This document shows, in pieces, positions 15,999-24,778 of a DNA stretch of 64,000 bases. A program made the translations under genes and the position numbers. A model generated the notes under the pieces. The model did no database searches. It was not told the origin of the DNA and was given only the letters and a program-made list of their open reading frames with translations. Each line of letters opens with the position of its first letter. The first letter of the stretch is position 1. Source of the stretch: an uncultured Eubacteriales bacterium (lineage in GTDB: Bacteria > Bacillota > Clostridia > Lachnospirales > Cellulosilyticaceae); assembly GCA_900551325.1 (NCBI GenBank), contig URVM01000005.1:1-64000 (forward strand), given 5' to 3'.

Positions 15999-16892
15999 CT
16001 AAGCAATGCATGAATTATATTTAGTTAAAGTTCCTGAAACCCTTGATACCAAAACGTTAATGCACCCTGTCACTATTATGACACGCTCCCCTGTAGCCGC
16101 TACTACAATACCACGATCCCATCCCTCTTCTCTCGTATGCTTAAGGGCATATAAAGCTTCAATCTGGGCACCACGTGGTTCATATAAAGGAATAACTTGC
16201 CTCTCTTGTTGGAAATCTATCTCACTGTCTTCCCCTAAAGGCAAGTCCACACCTTGCTCCTCATCCCACGCCTGCTGCTCCTCAGGTTTAGCAAAAATAC
16301 GAGGTTTCGTCCAACTCTTGGAGTATGCCGCCAAAACCTCATCCGTCACTACAGTAGAATGATGCTCAAATAAATCTAAAAAGGTCTGATAGAAATGGTC
16401 AAAATCTGTAGGATTACTAGACTTTGTAAACCTATAATTCCACTCCACCGACTTGGTTAAAGCCCCTCTAGAAATATTAGAAGAACCCACATAAATTTCA
16501 CTCTCTAACGGACTATGAAACATATAAGCCTTTGGATGAAAAGACTTATTCGGCACATTATAAAGTCTAAGATCTAAATGCTCACCCAAAGCTTCCCGAA
16601 TCAAATACAAAGCAGAAGGCTCCGTAATATGCAAATAATTCCCCGTCAAAAGACGAATCTTCACACCACGACCTATAGCTTCCTTCAAATCCCCAAGAAG
16701 CAATTTCACGCCCGACTCCATCAAGAAAGAAACAATAATATCTATAGACTCAGCCTGCTTAATACTCCATTTCAGACGATTATATAAATGATCTGATTCC
16801 CCCGTAATCGCATTAGCAAGACGGATAGAATCATCAATATGCTTACTTGTTTTATGTAGTAAATCCTGTTTTAATTGCTCTGTGTTAATCAT
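15999..16892 (-). pseudogene. PLD-domain DEAD/DEAH helicase, N-terminal fragment
   Basis: The first about 268 residues (16091-16892) form an N-terminal phospholipase D-like domain with SFHPKAYMF and IYVGSSNISRGALTKS. Then GAQIEALYAL and GIVVAATG begin the helicase motor (Q motif and Walker A, normally AATGTGKT). After AATG the frame runs into element DNA and ends 30 residues later. In the family the protein continues for about 600-700 residues with the helicase and DUF3427-like domains. The rest is not in this window. GGGGTGAGT precedes the ATG at 16892. It was a defence-type nuclease-helicase, now inactive. Confidence 0.8.
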
Positions 16893-16961
16893 ACTCACCC
16901 CTAAATATATGTATAAATCTAGTTTACCATAGGAAAGGATTAAATTTAATGCTTTTACGAC

Positions 16962-17008
16962 AAAAAGGGCTAATACCTAGATGAAACTATCTAGATACTA
17001 ACCCTTTT
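16962..17008. terminator. Bidirectional terminator
   Basis: AAAAAGGGCTAATACCTAGAT pairs imperfectly with ATCTAGATACTAACCCTTTT. T-runs flank both sides. It lies between the HsdR gene and the truncated helicase. Confidence 0.75.
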
Positions 17009-17091
17009 CCAAGCACCCCATCCAACGAAAATAAAATGCTTTTTTGAAATAAATCTCTTATCCTGTAGCCTATAAGATAGCCTACATAGGA

Positions 17092-17119
17092 AAGAATAAG
17101 TGTTAGCGCACTTATTCTT
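17092..17119. terminator. Hairpin downstream of hsdR
   Basis: AAGAATAAGTG pairs perfectly with CACTTATTCTT around TTAGCG. It is the first strong stem after the hsdR stop; the poly-T is weak. The rest of 17120-17357 shows no gene. Confidence 0.55.
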
Positions 17120-17357
17120 GGTTTTGGATATAGTAATTATACTATATTTTATGTGGAAATAAACCTTAATTTTCTTCTTATTGATAGTGTCAATTTAGTG
17201 TAGGAAAATAAAATTCAGATTTTCCCTAAGGTATATGTCATCTACGCTTCAATTGATTTATAAATTGTTAAGTGGCAGGCAACTTAGTGGAAGTGTACAA
17301 CTTGCTTCCATCATCTTTTATCCAAATATCCTACTCTTATATACTTTGTAATATTAC

Positions 17358-20318
17358 CTATAGATTAAGCTGCTGCGTGATACTATCACTTACGTTGTAG
17401 GTTGTATCAAACACTAAATCTGATAACCACTTTTTAAAAGATGGATTGTCATTAAATTGTTTAAATAATTCCATATTATCAGCCATAATATTAATAACTG
17501 CTCTATTTAATGCTCTATCACTTTCTATTCGAGCATTTTGCTTGTCTGGGTTCTTCATTGCATTTTGATAGGCTGGGTCTTGTGCTACCTTAGTTGGAAT
17601 ATCAGCAATATTTTTCTTCACATGGTCAATATCTTTCCAATCAATATTGCCGAATATGTCATTAAAAGACTGTAAGATACTTGTTAGCAAATCTAATTCT
17701 GGTTCCACTACACCACCACCTGCGCCAGTTGGAACTGGATTTACAGCATACTCTGTTGCTTCTTCTAATATAATAGACATCGTCTTCTTAATTTCGGCAC
17801 GATAACTATCTAAATCAATTGACTCTAGTATACCTTTTGATAAGTCCTCTTGTTGAGGAGATGGTAGCTTAGAAATTAGCAGATTAAGGAAAGTGGCTAA
17901 TTTCTCCCAATCAGCATTACCATACGGTAATATTGCCCCTAAAAATCCATAGGTTCTAACAAAAGCTTTTGCACTACCCTTAAAACTCACCTGTTCATCT
18001 TCTGTCAACTGCTTATACAACTCCGCACACACATCCAATATTGGGTCCAACTTGTCACGATCTGCACCATTGACATAGAGGTCAACTATTGTTTCTACGT
18101 GATAATCTGTATAAACTTGATGTTTCTCCATCTCTGTAATTAAATCATATAATTTATTAGGGTCTGTTTCGTCAGATAGGACAGTCGTTGTATAGTATCT
18201 CTCAAATGATTTCTTAATTGTCTCTGTATCATTAGCAAAATCTAGTACAAATGTATCATATTTACCTTGATGTGCACGATTAAGCCTTGACAAAGTCTGT
18301 ACTGCTTTAATATCTGTTAATACTTTATCCACATACATTGTATGAAGTAATGGTTCATCGTACCCTGTTTGAAATTTGTTAGCTACTACTAAGAACCTAT
18401 ATGGTTCCTTTTTAAACTCTTTTTCTATTTGATTACTTGGGAAGCCATTGATACTTGCTTCATTTAATGTCTTTCCTTGGTACTCTTTATCACCGGAGAA
18501 AGCTATAATAGGCTTAAATTGACTTTTTCTTTTTTCTAAGCACTTAATAATCGCATAGTAGTACTCAATGGCTCTTTCAATACTGCTAGTTACAACCATC
18601 GCACGTGCCTTACCACCAATTTTGCCTCTTGCAATGACTTGTTCATGAAAATGAGTAACCATAATTTCTGCTTTTTGCTCTACCGCATACTCATTAGATT
18701 CTACATAAGCTCTTAATCGTTTCTCAGCCTTTTTCTTATCAAATAGTGGGTCATCCTCTATAGTCTTTGCAAGCTTGTAATAGCTTTGAATAGGCGTATA
18801 GTATTTAAGTACGTCAAGAATAAATCCTTCCTCAACGGCTTGTTTCATCGAATAATTATGAAATGGGATGTGCTTAGTTTTATCCCCATCTAGTACAGGT
18901 ATCCCAAACATTTCAAGGGTTTTATTCTTTGGTGTAGCTGTAAAAGCAAAGTAACTTGCATTTTTCAGCATCTTCCTACCCTCCATCATTTTGAGGATTT
19001 TATCTTCTGTAGTTTCATCTTCTTCAATAGTATAGTCTCCTGACAGTACCATATTCATTTTAGCAGACATACTACCACTTTGACTGGAATGTGCCTCATC
19101 AATAATAATCGCAAAATTATTACCTTTATGTTGATTACCCATTTCATCTAATATAAATGGGAATTTATGCACTGTAGTAATGATAATGCGCTTGCCCTCT
19201 GCTATAAACTTTCTTAGGTCTCCAGCATGTTCAGCATGCCCTACTGTATTAGATACCTGCATAAATTGTTTAATGGTATTTTTAATTTGCTTATCAAGAT
19301 TTATCCTATCTGTTACTACAATAACAGAATCGAAGATAGCCTTTCCTTCTTTTTCAAGTCCAACTAATTGATGTGCTGTCCACGCAATGGAATTTGATTT
19401 TCCACTACCCGCACTATGTTGAATAAGATACTTCTGGCCTGCACCCTTTTGTTTAGCATCATATAATAAAGCTTTTACAGCTGCTAGCTGATGGTAACGC
19501 GGAAAGACCTGTTTATACTTTTTCTTTTTGGTTTCTTCATCCATCTCTTCAATAACTTGTGCATAGTTTTCTATAATATTTGCAAGCTCATACTTTGTAA
19601 AAATTTCTTTCCATAAGTAATCTGTTTTAATTCCAGTAGGATTAGGCGGATTCCCTGCTCCACCATTATACCCTTTATTAAAAGGAAGAAACCATGACTT
19701 CTTTCCCTCTAACTTTGTACAAAACTTCACTTCATTGTCATCTACTGCAAAGTGAGCCATACAACGTTTAAAATTAAACAATAGCTCTCTATTGTCACGA
19801 TCTGTTTGATATTGATAAACTGCATCCTCTACATTTTGTTTAGTCAACCTATTCTTAAGTTCGCATGTAATAACTGGTAAGCCATTAATAAAGATAGCAA
19901 AATCAAGTGCTAACCTTGTATTATCCTTTGAATACATCAGCTGTCTAGTAACACTGAATATATTCTTTTCAAACATTTCCCTTGCAACATCATTTTTCTC
20001 ACTAGGTGTCATATAAAACATACTCAAATTAGCTGGATAAATCTTTATCCCCTTACGTAAAACATCTATGATACCACGTTTTGTTATCTCACCTTGTAAT
20101 CGTCCTAAAAACTGTGCTCTTTTATGGTCACTGTTTAAAATACCAAGCTTTTCAACTTCTTCTGGCTGTGTGAGCTTCAAGAAATCCAATAAGCGTGTCT
20201 CATCTATCGCATAATCCTTATTATAATCATCATTGCTACCTTGTTGATATTCATTATGATTCACTAAGTAGTTTACAATTAATGCTTCAAGTCCGCTTTC
20301 CTTTGTATTAGTTACCAC
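17358..20318 (-). CDS. hsdR: Type I restriction endonuclease, motor subunit R
   Basis: 986 residues, normal size. The nuclease domain has ALDFAIFINGLPVITCELKN (the D...ExK site). The translocase has Walker A QHSAGSGKSNS, motif II IIIDEAHSSQSG, motif III YFAFTATP and motif VI LSRLNRAH. It translocates DNA and cuts when two complexes collide. The start is GTG at 20318 after GGGGGG, 12 bases after the unknown gene, so it ends a six-gene operon. It needs HsdM (22958) and HsdS (21572). It looks intact. Confidence 0.95.
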   Translation of the reverse strand: MVTNTKESGLEALIVNYLVNHNEYQQGSNDDYNKDYAIDETRLLDFLKLTQPEEVEKLGILNSDHKRAQFLGRLQGEITKRGIIDVLRKGIKIYPANLSMFYMTPSEKNDVAREMFEKNIFSVTRQLMYSKDNTRLALDFAIFINGLPVITCELKNRLTKQNVEDAVYQYQTDRDNRELLFNFKRCMAHFAVDDNEVKFCTKLEGKKSWFLPFNKGYNGGAGNPPNPTGIKTDYLWKEIFTKYELANIIENYAQVIEEMDEETKKKKYKQVFPRYHQLAAVKALLYDAKQKGAGQKYLIQHSAGSGKSNSIAWTAHQLVGLEKEGKAIFDSVIVVTDRINLDKQIKNTIKQFMQVSNTVGHAEHAGDLRKFIAEGKRIIITTVHKFPFILDEMGNQHKGNNFAIIIDEAHSSQSGSMSAKMNMVLSGDYTIEEDETTEDKILKMMEGRKMLKNASYFAFTATPKNKTLEMFGIPVLDGDKTKHIPFHNYSMKQAVEEGFILDVLKYYTPIQSYYKLAKTIEDDPLFDKKKAEKRLRAYVESNEYAVEQKAEIMVTHFHEQVIARGKIGGKARAMVVTSSIERAIEYYYAIIKCLEKRKSQFKPIIAFSGDKEYQGKTLNEASINGFPSNQIEKEFKKEPYRFLVVANKFQTGYDEPLLHTMYVDKVLTDIKAVQTLSRLNRAHQGKYDTFVLDFANDTETIKKSFERYYTTTVLSDETDPNKLYDLITEMEKHQVYTDYHVETIVDLYVNGADRDKLDPILDVCAELYKQLTEDEQVSFKGSAKAFVRTYGFLGAILPYGNADWEKLATFLNLLISKLPSPQQEDLSKGILESIDLDSYRAEIKKTMSIILEEATEYAVNPVPTGAGGGVVEPELDLLTSILQSFNDIFGNIDWKDIDHVKKNIADIPTKVAQDPAYQNAMKNPDKQNARIESDRALNRAVINIMADNMELFKQFNDNPSFKKWLSDLVFDTTYNVSDSITQQLNL

Positions 20319-20330
20319 ATTTTTCCCCCC

Positions 20331-21137
20331 TTAGCTTATCCATGGTTGAATTAGTTCACCTAATTTATTAATATTCTCTCCTATTTCAATAGCGGTAGGA
20401 ATATTAAGCAAAGCGTATTTAATTCCTTGCCAAGCCGTCTTTATAAACCCTTTTCTTGGATTGTCTCGCCCTAACTCTTCTTTTATTACTTCAATATTAT
20501 CACTAATCATTTCCCTTTCCTCTGGTGATATATCATCATTACTCAATAATTCCTTTATTGTACCTATAATTTTTTCTAAGTCGGTTATCTCACCCCCATT
20601 GTTTACTGTTGCATTTATTGTTGAACTATCATGAGCAATATTAACTTGTCCTTTTTCTACTGTAATTGAATATTTAATTGTTTCATCCATTCCCATATCT
20701 ATCCCCACCTTTGTTAAAAATGATTCAATATGTTGTATTAAAATTAATACAAATCGGTCATTAAACCCTTTTACTGTATCTTGATAACTATTAGAAGAGG
20801 AATATCCTCTACTAATACCATAATGTATTTCAATTTCATTTTCAGCAATATACTTTAATATCTGATAAGTATTGGAGATTTCTTCTTCATCTGTACCTCC
20901 GGTTGAAAAGATACACCTTCCATACGATTGAGCAACCTCATCCACTTCTTTCTTTACATCAAAATCGTATACTACACAATCCATAATATACCTTGAAATT
21001 ATTTCCGTGTTATCAATAAAGTATAAGAATTTACGCAATACGCCTATATACTCTTGAAAATTCACCCTCAATAATCGATTTGAAATACTATTAAAATCAT
21101 ACATTATTTTCTTTAGTTCTCTTCTATTCAACTTCAA
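20331..21137 (-). CDS. Unknown protein inside the type I RM operon
   Basis: 268 residues, mainly helical and acidic. The stretch VEKGQVNIAHDSSTINATVN followed by NGGEITDLEKIIGTIKELLS recalls the linker of AbiTii-like and other abortive-infection proteins, which combine an N-terminal domain with a C-terminal helical tail (GFIKTAWQGIKYALLNIPTA). I cannot name the family. It overlaps the zinc-ribbon gene by 14 bases and precedes hsdR by 12, so it is translated with the RM genes. A regulatory or extra defence role is inference. Confidence 0.65.
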   Translation of the reverse strand: MKLNRRELKKIMYDFNSISNRLLRVNFQEYIGVLRKFLYFIDNTEIISRYIMDCVVYDFDVKKEVDEVAQSYGRCIFSTGGTDEEEISNTYQILKYIAENEIEIHYGISRGYSSSNSYQDTVKGFNDRFVLILIQHIESFLTKVGIDMGMDETIKYSITVEKGQVNIAHDSSTINATVNNGGEITDLEKIIGTIKELLSNDDISPEEREMISDNIEVIKEELGRDNPRKGFIKTAWQGIKYALLNIPTAIEIGENINKLGELIQPWIS

Positions 21138-21579
21138 ATTTTTTCACCCCACAAAATGGACAATAACTACTACTATATTTTAATGTTGGTTTAATCTTAG
21201 CTTCTCTTTTACAGCATCTATATCGTTCTTTTTCTAATGCTTCTATCCCTGCTACTATAGGTTCTTCTGGTTTTGGCTTAGGTCTATTTCCAACTTTAAA
21301 TGTAAGTGGTCCCTTAAACTGCCTCTCCCATTTTTTCATTTCGTTAAATATCATATCCATGGCTACGTTTTCTGCCATCTTCATAGCTAAATCTATAACA
21401 TCATCTGTTATATAATCTTTACTTGCAATCCCACAACAAGGACACCAAACATGTAGCACCTCATCCGCTTCAACATCGCTAGGTTTTAATTTAAAATATT
21501 CACCACAGACAGGACATCTAAATAAGACAAAGCCATCATTATCTGCTGGAATAGAGATTTCTAGGGATATATCACTCAT
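21124..21579 (-). CDS. Zinc-ribbon protein inside the type I RM operon
   Basis: 151 residues with two metal-binding modules: FRCPVCGEYFKL plus VWCPCCGIA near the start, and RCCKREAK plus SSYCPFCGVKKFEVE at the end. The middle has a proline-rich linker. It overlaps hsdS by eight bases and the next gene by 14. Small TFIIB-type zinc-ribbon proteins occur beside defence genes, but no activity is known to me. It may bind the adjacent 268-residue protein. Confidence 0.7.
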   Translation of the reverse strand: MSDISLEISIPADNDGFVLFRCPVCGEYFKLKPSDVEADEVLHVWCPCCGIASKDYITDDVIDLAMKMAENVAMDMIFNEMKKWERQFKGPLTFKVGNRPKPKPEEPIVAGIEALEKERYRCCKREAKIKPTLKYSSSYCPFCGVKKFEVE

Positions 21580-22954
21580 CTTCCTCCACTTCCTCTCTTA
21601 ATACCTCTTCCTCCTTATCACCTATATAAGATACTAGACTCGAACTTACATTAACTTTACCCGTCACAACTTCTGATATTAACGATAGCTTATACTCTGA
21701 TATTAAATTAATTTCATCTTCTATCTTTTTAATAGCATTATCTATTTTACTAATTTTTTCTCCTATATAATCTACAATGTCTTGTTGCTCTTCTAATGAA
21801 GGAATGGCAACTACAATACTTTTTAGTATCTTTTGGCTAATACTATATACCTTTACCCCATTAACTAAATTTTTTATTTGATGTCTAGTTTTATCTGATT
21901 TTAATAAATAAGCTAAAAATTCTCCTTTTACATCTATATTTTCAAAAGGTCTTGCTAAAACAGTATGCGAGCCACTTAAAATTGGCTCATCTACTTTTTG
22001 AATATATATAAAGTTTCCACATCCTGCTAAATCTTCAGATGTATCCGCAAAAATAAAATCTCCGTCTTTGATTATTCTATTAGAATTTGCATTCAGATAA
22101 ATCTCATCAATTTTAAAAAAGTCTACATTCTTGCTATCTAGTATAAATGGAAATTTAGAATGAATCTCTCCATAATTAATACAAGATACTCCAGCTTCTA
22201 CTCGTTCGCTTTTTGTTATCGACAATCCACTTGTATACTTAAAAATATGCCTAAATTTTAATATCTTCCATCCCCTAGGAATATCTCCTAAACACTCCAT
22301 TTGAGAAGGAACCATTTCTACTGTATCATTCACTCCTCTTGTTACTGCTTCATTAATAATCTGTTGCTTTTGTTCCTTTAATAGTACAATTTGGTTGTTT
22401 TTAGCCCTAATCAGTTTGTTTATCTTATTTAGATTACATTCTAAATACTTAACTATTTGCTCTTGTTCCTTTGGCGTAGGAATAGGTATAAAAATATTTC
22501 TCATATCACAGTACCTTGTAGTCCATAAATCCGCTACAATTCCTCTACCATTTCTATAGAATTCTTCTGTAAAACCATTACTTTTGAATAGGTAGTGGCT
22601 ATATTGCGGTAAGATATTTCTAGGTTGTAATACTATATTTATAAGAGAAACTGAACCATCTAATTTAGACAATCCACTTGAACCTTTTCTATCTGAACGA
22701 CTATTAACAACAAAATCTCCGGCTACTACAAGCTTACGATTATCACCATCATTACTTTTTGCAGCTGTAGCAAGCTGTGGTACAACGCCATTCTTTGTTA
22801 CAGATAATGGCTCATAATCTTTGTCTGAAACTTTAATCCGACGCTCTTCAAAATACATTCCCAATTTCTCACAAGACCAATGTAAGGGGATTTTGTCTAT
22901 CCATACTGCATTTACAGTTTTATAAGCTTCATAAGGCTTTACTTCACTACGCAT
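21572..22954 (-). CDS. hsdS: Type I RM specificity subunit S
   Basis: 460 residues with two target-recognition domains (about 10-190 and 215-430), each followed by the conserved helix (KEQEQIVKYLECNLNKINKL and LEEQQDIVDYIGEKISKID). IPLHWSCEKLG and IPRGWKILKF mark the TRD starts. The two half-sites it reads cannot be predicted here. It begins three bases after hsdM. Confidence 0.95.
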   Translation of the reverse strand: MRSEVKPYEAYKTVNAVWIDKIPLHWSCEKLGMYFEERRIKVSDKDYEPLSVTKNGVVPQLATAAKSNDGDNRKLVVAGDFVVNSRSDRKGSSGLSKLDGSVSLINIVLQPRNILPQYSHYLFKSNGFTEEFYRNGRGIVADLWTTRYCDMRNIFIPIPTPKEQEQIVKYLECNLNKINKLIRAKNNQIVLLKEQKQQIINEAVTRGVNDTVEMVPSQMECLGDIPRGWKILKFRHIFKYTSGLSITKSERVEAGVSCINYGEIHSKFPFILDSKNVDFFKIDEIYLNANSNRIIKDGDFIFADTSEDLAGCGNFIYIQKVDEPILSGSHTVLARPFENIDVKGEFLAYLLKSDKTRHQIKNLVNGVKVYSISQKILKSIVVAIPSLEEQQDIVDYIGEKISKIDNAIKKIEDEINLISEYKLSLISEVVTGKVNVSSSLVSYIGDKEEEVLREEVEEDE

Positions 22955-22957
22955 ATC

Positions 22958-24778
22958 TTAACCCCCTATAATTTCACTTAATAACCCATCTGTTTCGACT
23001 TCAAGGGCTTTAATGTCTGCAATGATTTCATCTAGGCTTCTAAGTTTTACTGGTTTATAAAAGTATTTAGTAAAGCTAATCTCATAACCAATCTGGGTTT
23101 TACTATGGTCTATCCACGCATCTGGTACAAAAGTAAGTACTTCTTCTTTAAAGAACTGCTCTATACCTCCTGAGTAATTTAAAGGAATTTGCTCTGTATC
23201 TCTGAGATCTTTATTAGCTTTTGGATTACCTTTCTTGTCAGTAACCACATTCCCCTCTTCATCTCTTAAAGGTCTTTCAACTGTAATTTTATAATACCCA
23301 AACTCTTCATTATCAAATATTTTGCTATACTCATTTTCTTCAAAGTTAATGAATAAGTCCATAATTTGTTTTCTAATCTCTGGTGTAAATTCACAGTTTT
23401 TATTACCTAAGTTTTTTCTTAATGGGGATTTTAAGCTAGTTGCATCAATTAGCTGTACTTTTCCCTTTCTTCTAGGTTCTTTACGATTAGTTAGCACCCA
23501 TATATACGTTGAAATACCTGTGTTATAAAACATATTTTCAGGCAGTGCAATAATTGCTTCTAGATAGTCACTTTCTATAACATATCTTCTTAAATTACTT
23601 TCACCCTGACCAGCATCTCCTGTAAATAGTGAAGAACCGTTGTGTACTTCTGCAATTCGACTTCCTAATTCCGTATTTTGTTTCATCTTTGCTAAGTTAT
23701 TTGCTAAGAATAGCATTTGACCGTCACTTACACGTGGTAACAACTTAAACTCTGGTTCATCCTTGAAAGAAATAACAAATCTTGGGTCTGTAATTCCTTT
23801 TTTACCACCCAATTTTTCTTCATCTGTTTTCCACGTTTTACCGTAAGGAGGATTTGATAACATAAAGTCAAATTCTTTGGTAGCAAGCCCGTCGTTTGAG
23901 AGTGTTGAACCATAATAAATGTTTTCAGCTTCTTCTCCCTCACCTTTTATCAGTAAATCAGCTTTTGTAATTGCATAGGTCTCAGGATTAATTTCTTGCC
24001 CATACAAATGAATAGCTACTTGTTTGTCATATTCTGTAGCTAACTCATTAAGTCTTTGTTCAGCAATCGTTAACATCCCTCCTGTACCACTTGCCCCATC
24101 ATAACAAAGGTATGTCCCATCTGTAATCTTATCTTTAATAGGCATAAAGATAACATCTGCCATCAATTCTACAACATCACGTGGCGTGAAGTGCTCCCCA
24201 GCCTCTTCATTATTTTCTTCATTGAAACGACGAATAAGTTCTTCAAAAATAACACCCATCGTATGATTATCTAAAGCCGGTAGCTTGATATTCCCTTTAT
24301 CATCTAAAACATCATGTGGCCCAAGGTTAATAGTAGGTGAAACAAACTTTTCTATAACTGCACCTAATATATCTGCATCTATCATAGTATCTATTTGATT
24401 TCTAAATTTGAATTTTTCAAGAATTTCTTGTACATTTGGTGAAAATCCATCTAGGTAAGCTATAAAATCAGCTTTTAACTGTTGGTTTTTTGCTCTTGAT
24501 TTTAAGTCTTTTAATGTAAATGGTGAACTATTGCAAAATGCTTGCCCTGCTGCACTACAAAGTGCATCATTTTGATTGAGAATACCCGCCTCATCTAGTG
24601 TCTTTTTCATTTGAAGTACACTCTCTTTGGTATCTTCTAGTACAGAGTCCAATCTCCTAATAACGGTCATCGGTAAGATAACATCTCTATATTTACCCCT
24701 TACATAGACATCCCTAAGGCAGTCATCTGCTATACTCCATATAAAACTTACGATTTGATTATGTGTAATATTGTCCAT
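22958..24778 (-). CDS. hsdM: Type I RM adenine methyltransferase M
   Basis: 606 residues. SAM motif I LCYDGASGTGGML and catalytic motif IV LSNPPYGKTW are intact, as expected for N6-adenine methylation. HFTPRDVVELMADV is the family's usual lead-in. Its start overlaps the previous gene's stop (TAATG), so it is translationally coupled to the degenerate methylase-TRD fusion. With HsdS it forms the host-protecting methylase. Confidence 0.95.
   Translation of the reverse strand: MDNITHNQIVSFIWSIADDCLRDVYVRGKYRDVILPMTVIRRLDSVLEDTKESVLQMKKTLDEAGILNQNDALCSAAGQAFCNSSPFTLKDLKSRAKNQQLKADFIAYLDGFSPNVQEILEKFKFRNQIDTMIDADILGAVIEKFVSPTINLGPHDVLDDKGNIKLPALDNHTMGVIFEELIRRFNEENNEEAGEHFTPRDVVELMADVIFMPIKDKITDGTYLCYDGASGTGGMLTIAEQRLNELATEYDKQVAIHLYGQEINPETYAITKADLLIKGEGEEAENIYYGSTLSNDGLATKEFDFMLSNPPYGKTWKTDEEKLGGKKGITDPRFVISFKDEPEFKLLPRVSDGQMLFLANNLAKMKQNTELGSRIAEVHNGSSLFTGDAGQGESNLRRYVIESDYLEAIIALPENMFYNTGISTYIWVLTNRKEPRRKGKVQLIDATSLKSPLRKNLGNKNCEFTPEIRKQIMDLFINFEENEYSKIFDNEEFGYYKITVERPLRDEEGNVVTDKKGNPKANKDLRDTEQIPLNYSGGIEQFFKEEVLTFVPDAWIDHSKTQIGYEISFTKYFYKPVKLRSLDEIIADIKALEVETDGLLSEIIGG

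Larger units (their letters stand above)
1072..16090. mobile_element. Remnant of an erm(A)-carrying integrative conjugative element
   Basis: Minus-strand gene order is PcfB/DUF3801, RepA_N initiator, DnaC-like ATPase, antirepressor, unknown, virD4, with erm(A) at the upstream end. This is the front part of a Firmicutes conjugation module. The left limit is an abrupt stop inside virD4 near 1085, so the secretion machinery and integrase are gone. The right limit is placed near 16090, where a helicase gene is interrupted within its P-loop codons. The short inverted repeat TGTCA/TGACA at 16068-16083 lies just inside that end and may be an integrase-binding site. The interior is interrupted by the element at 1303-10735. 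Confidence 0.75.
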
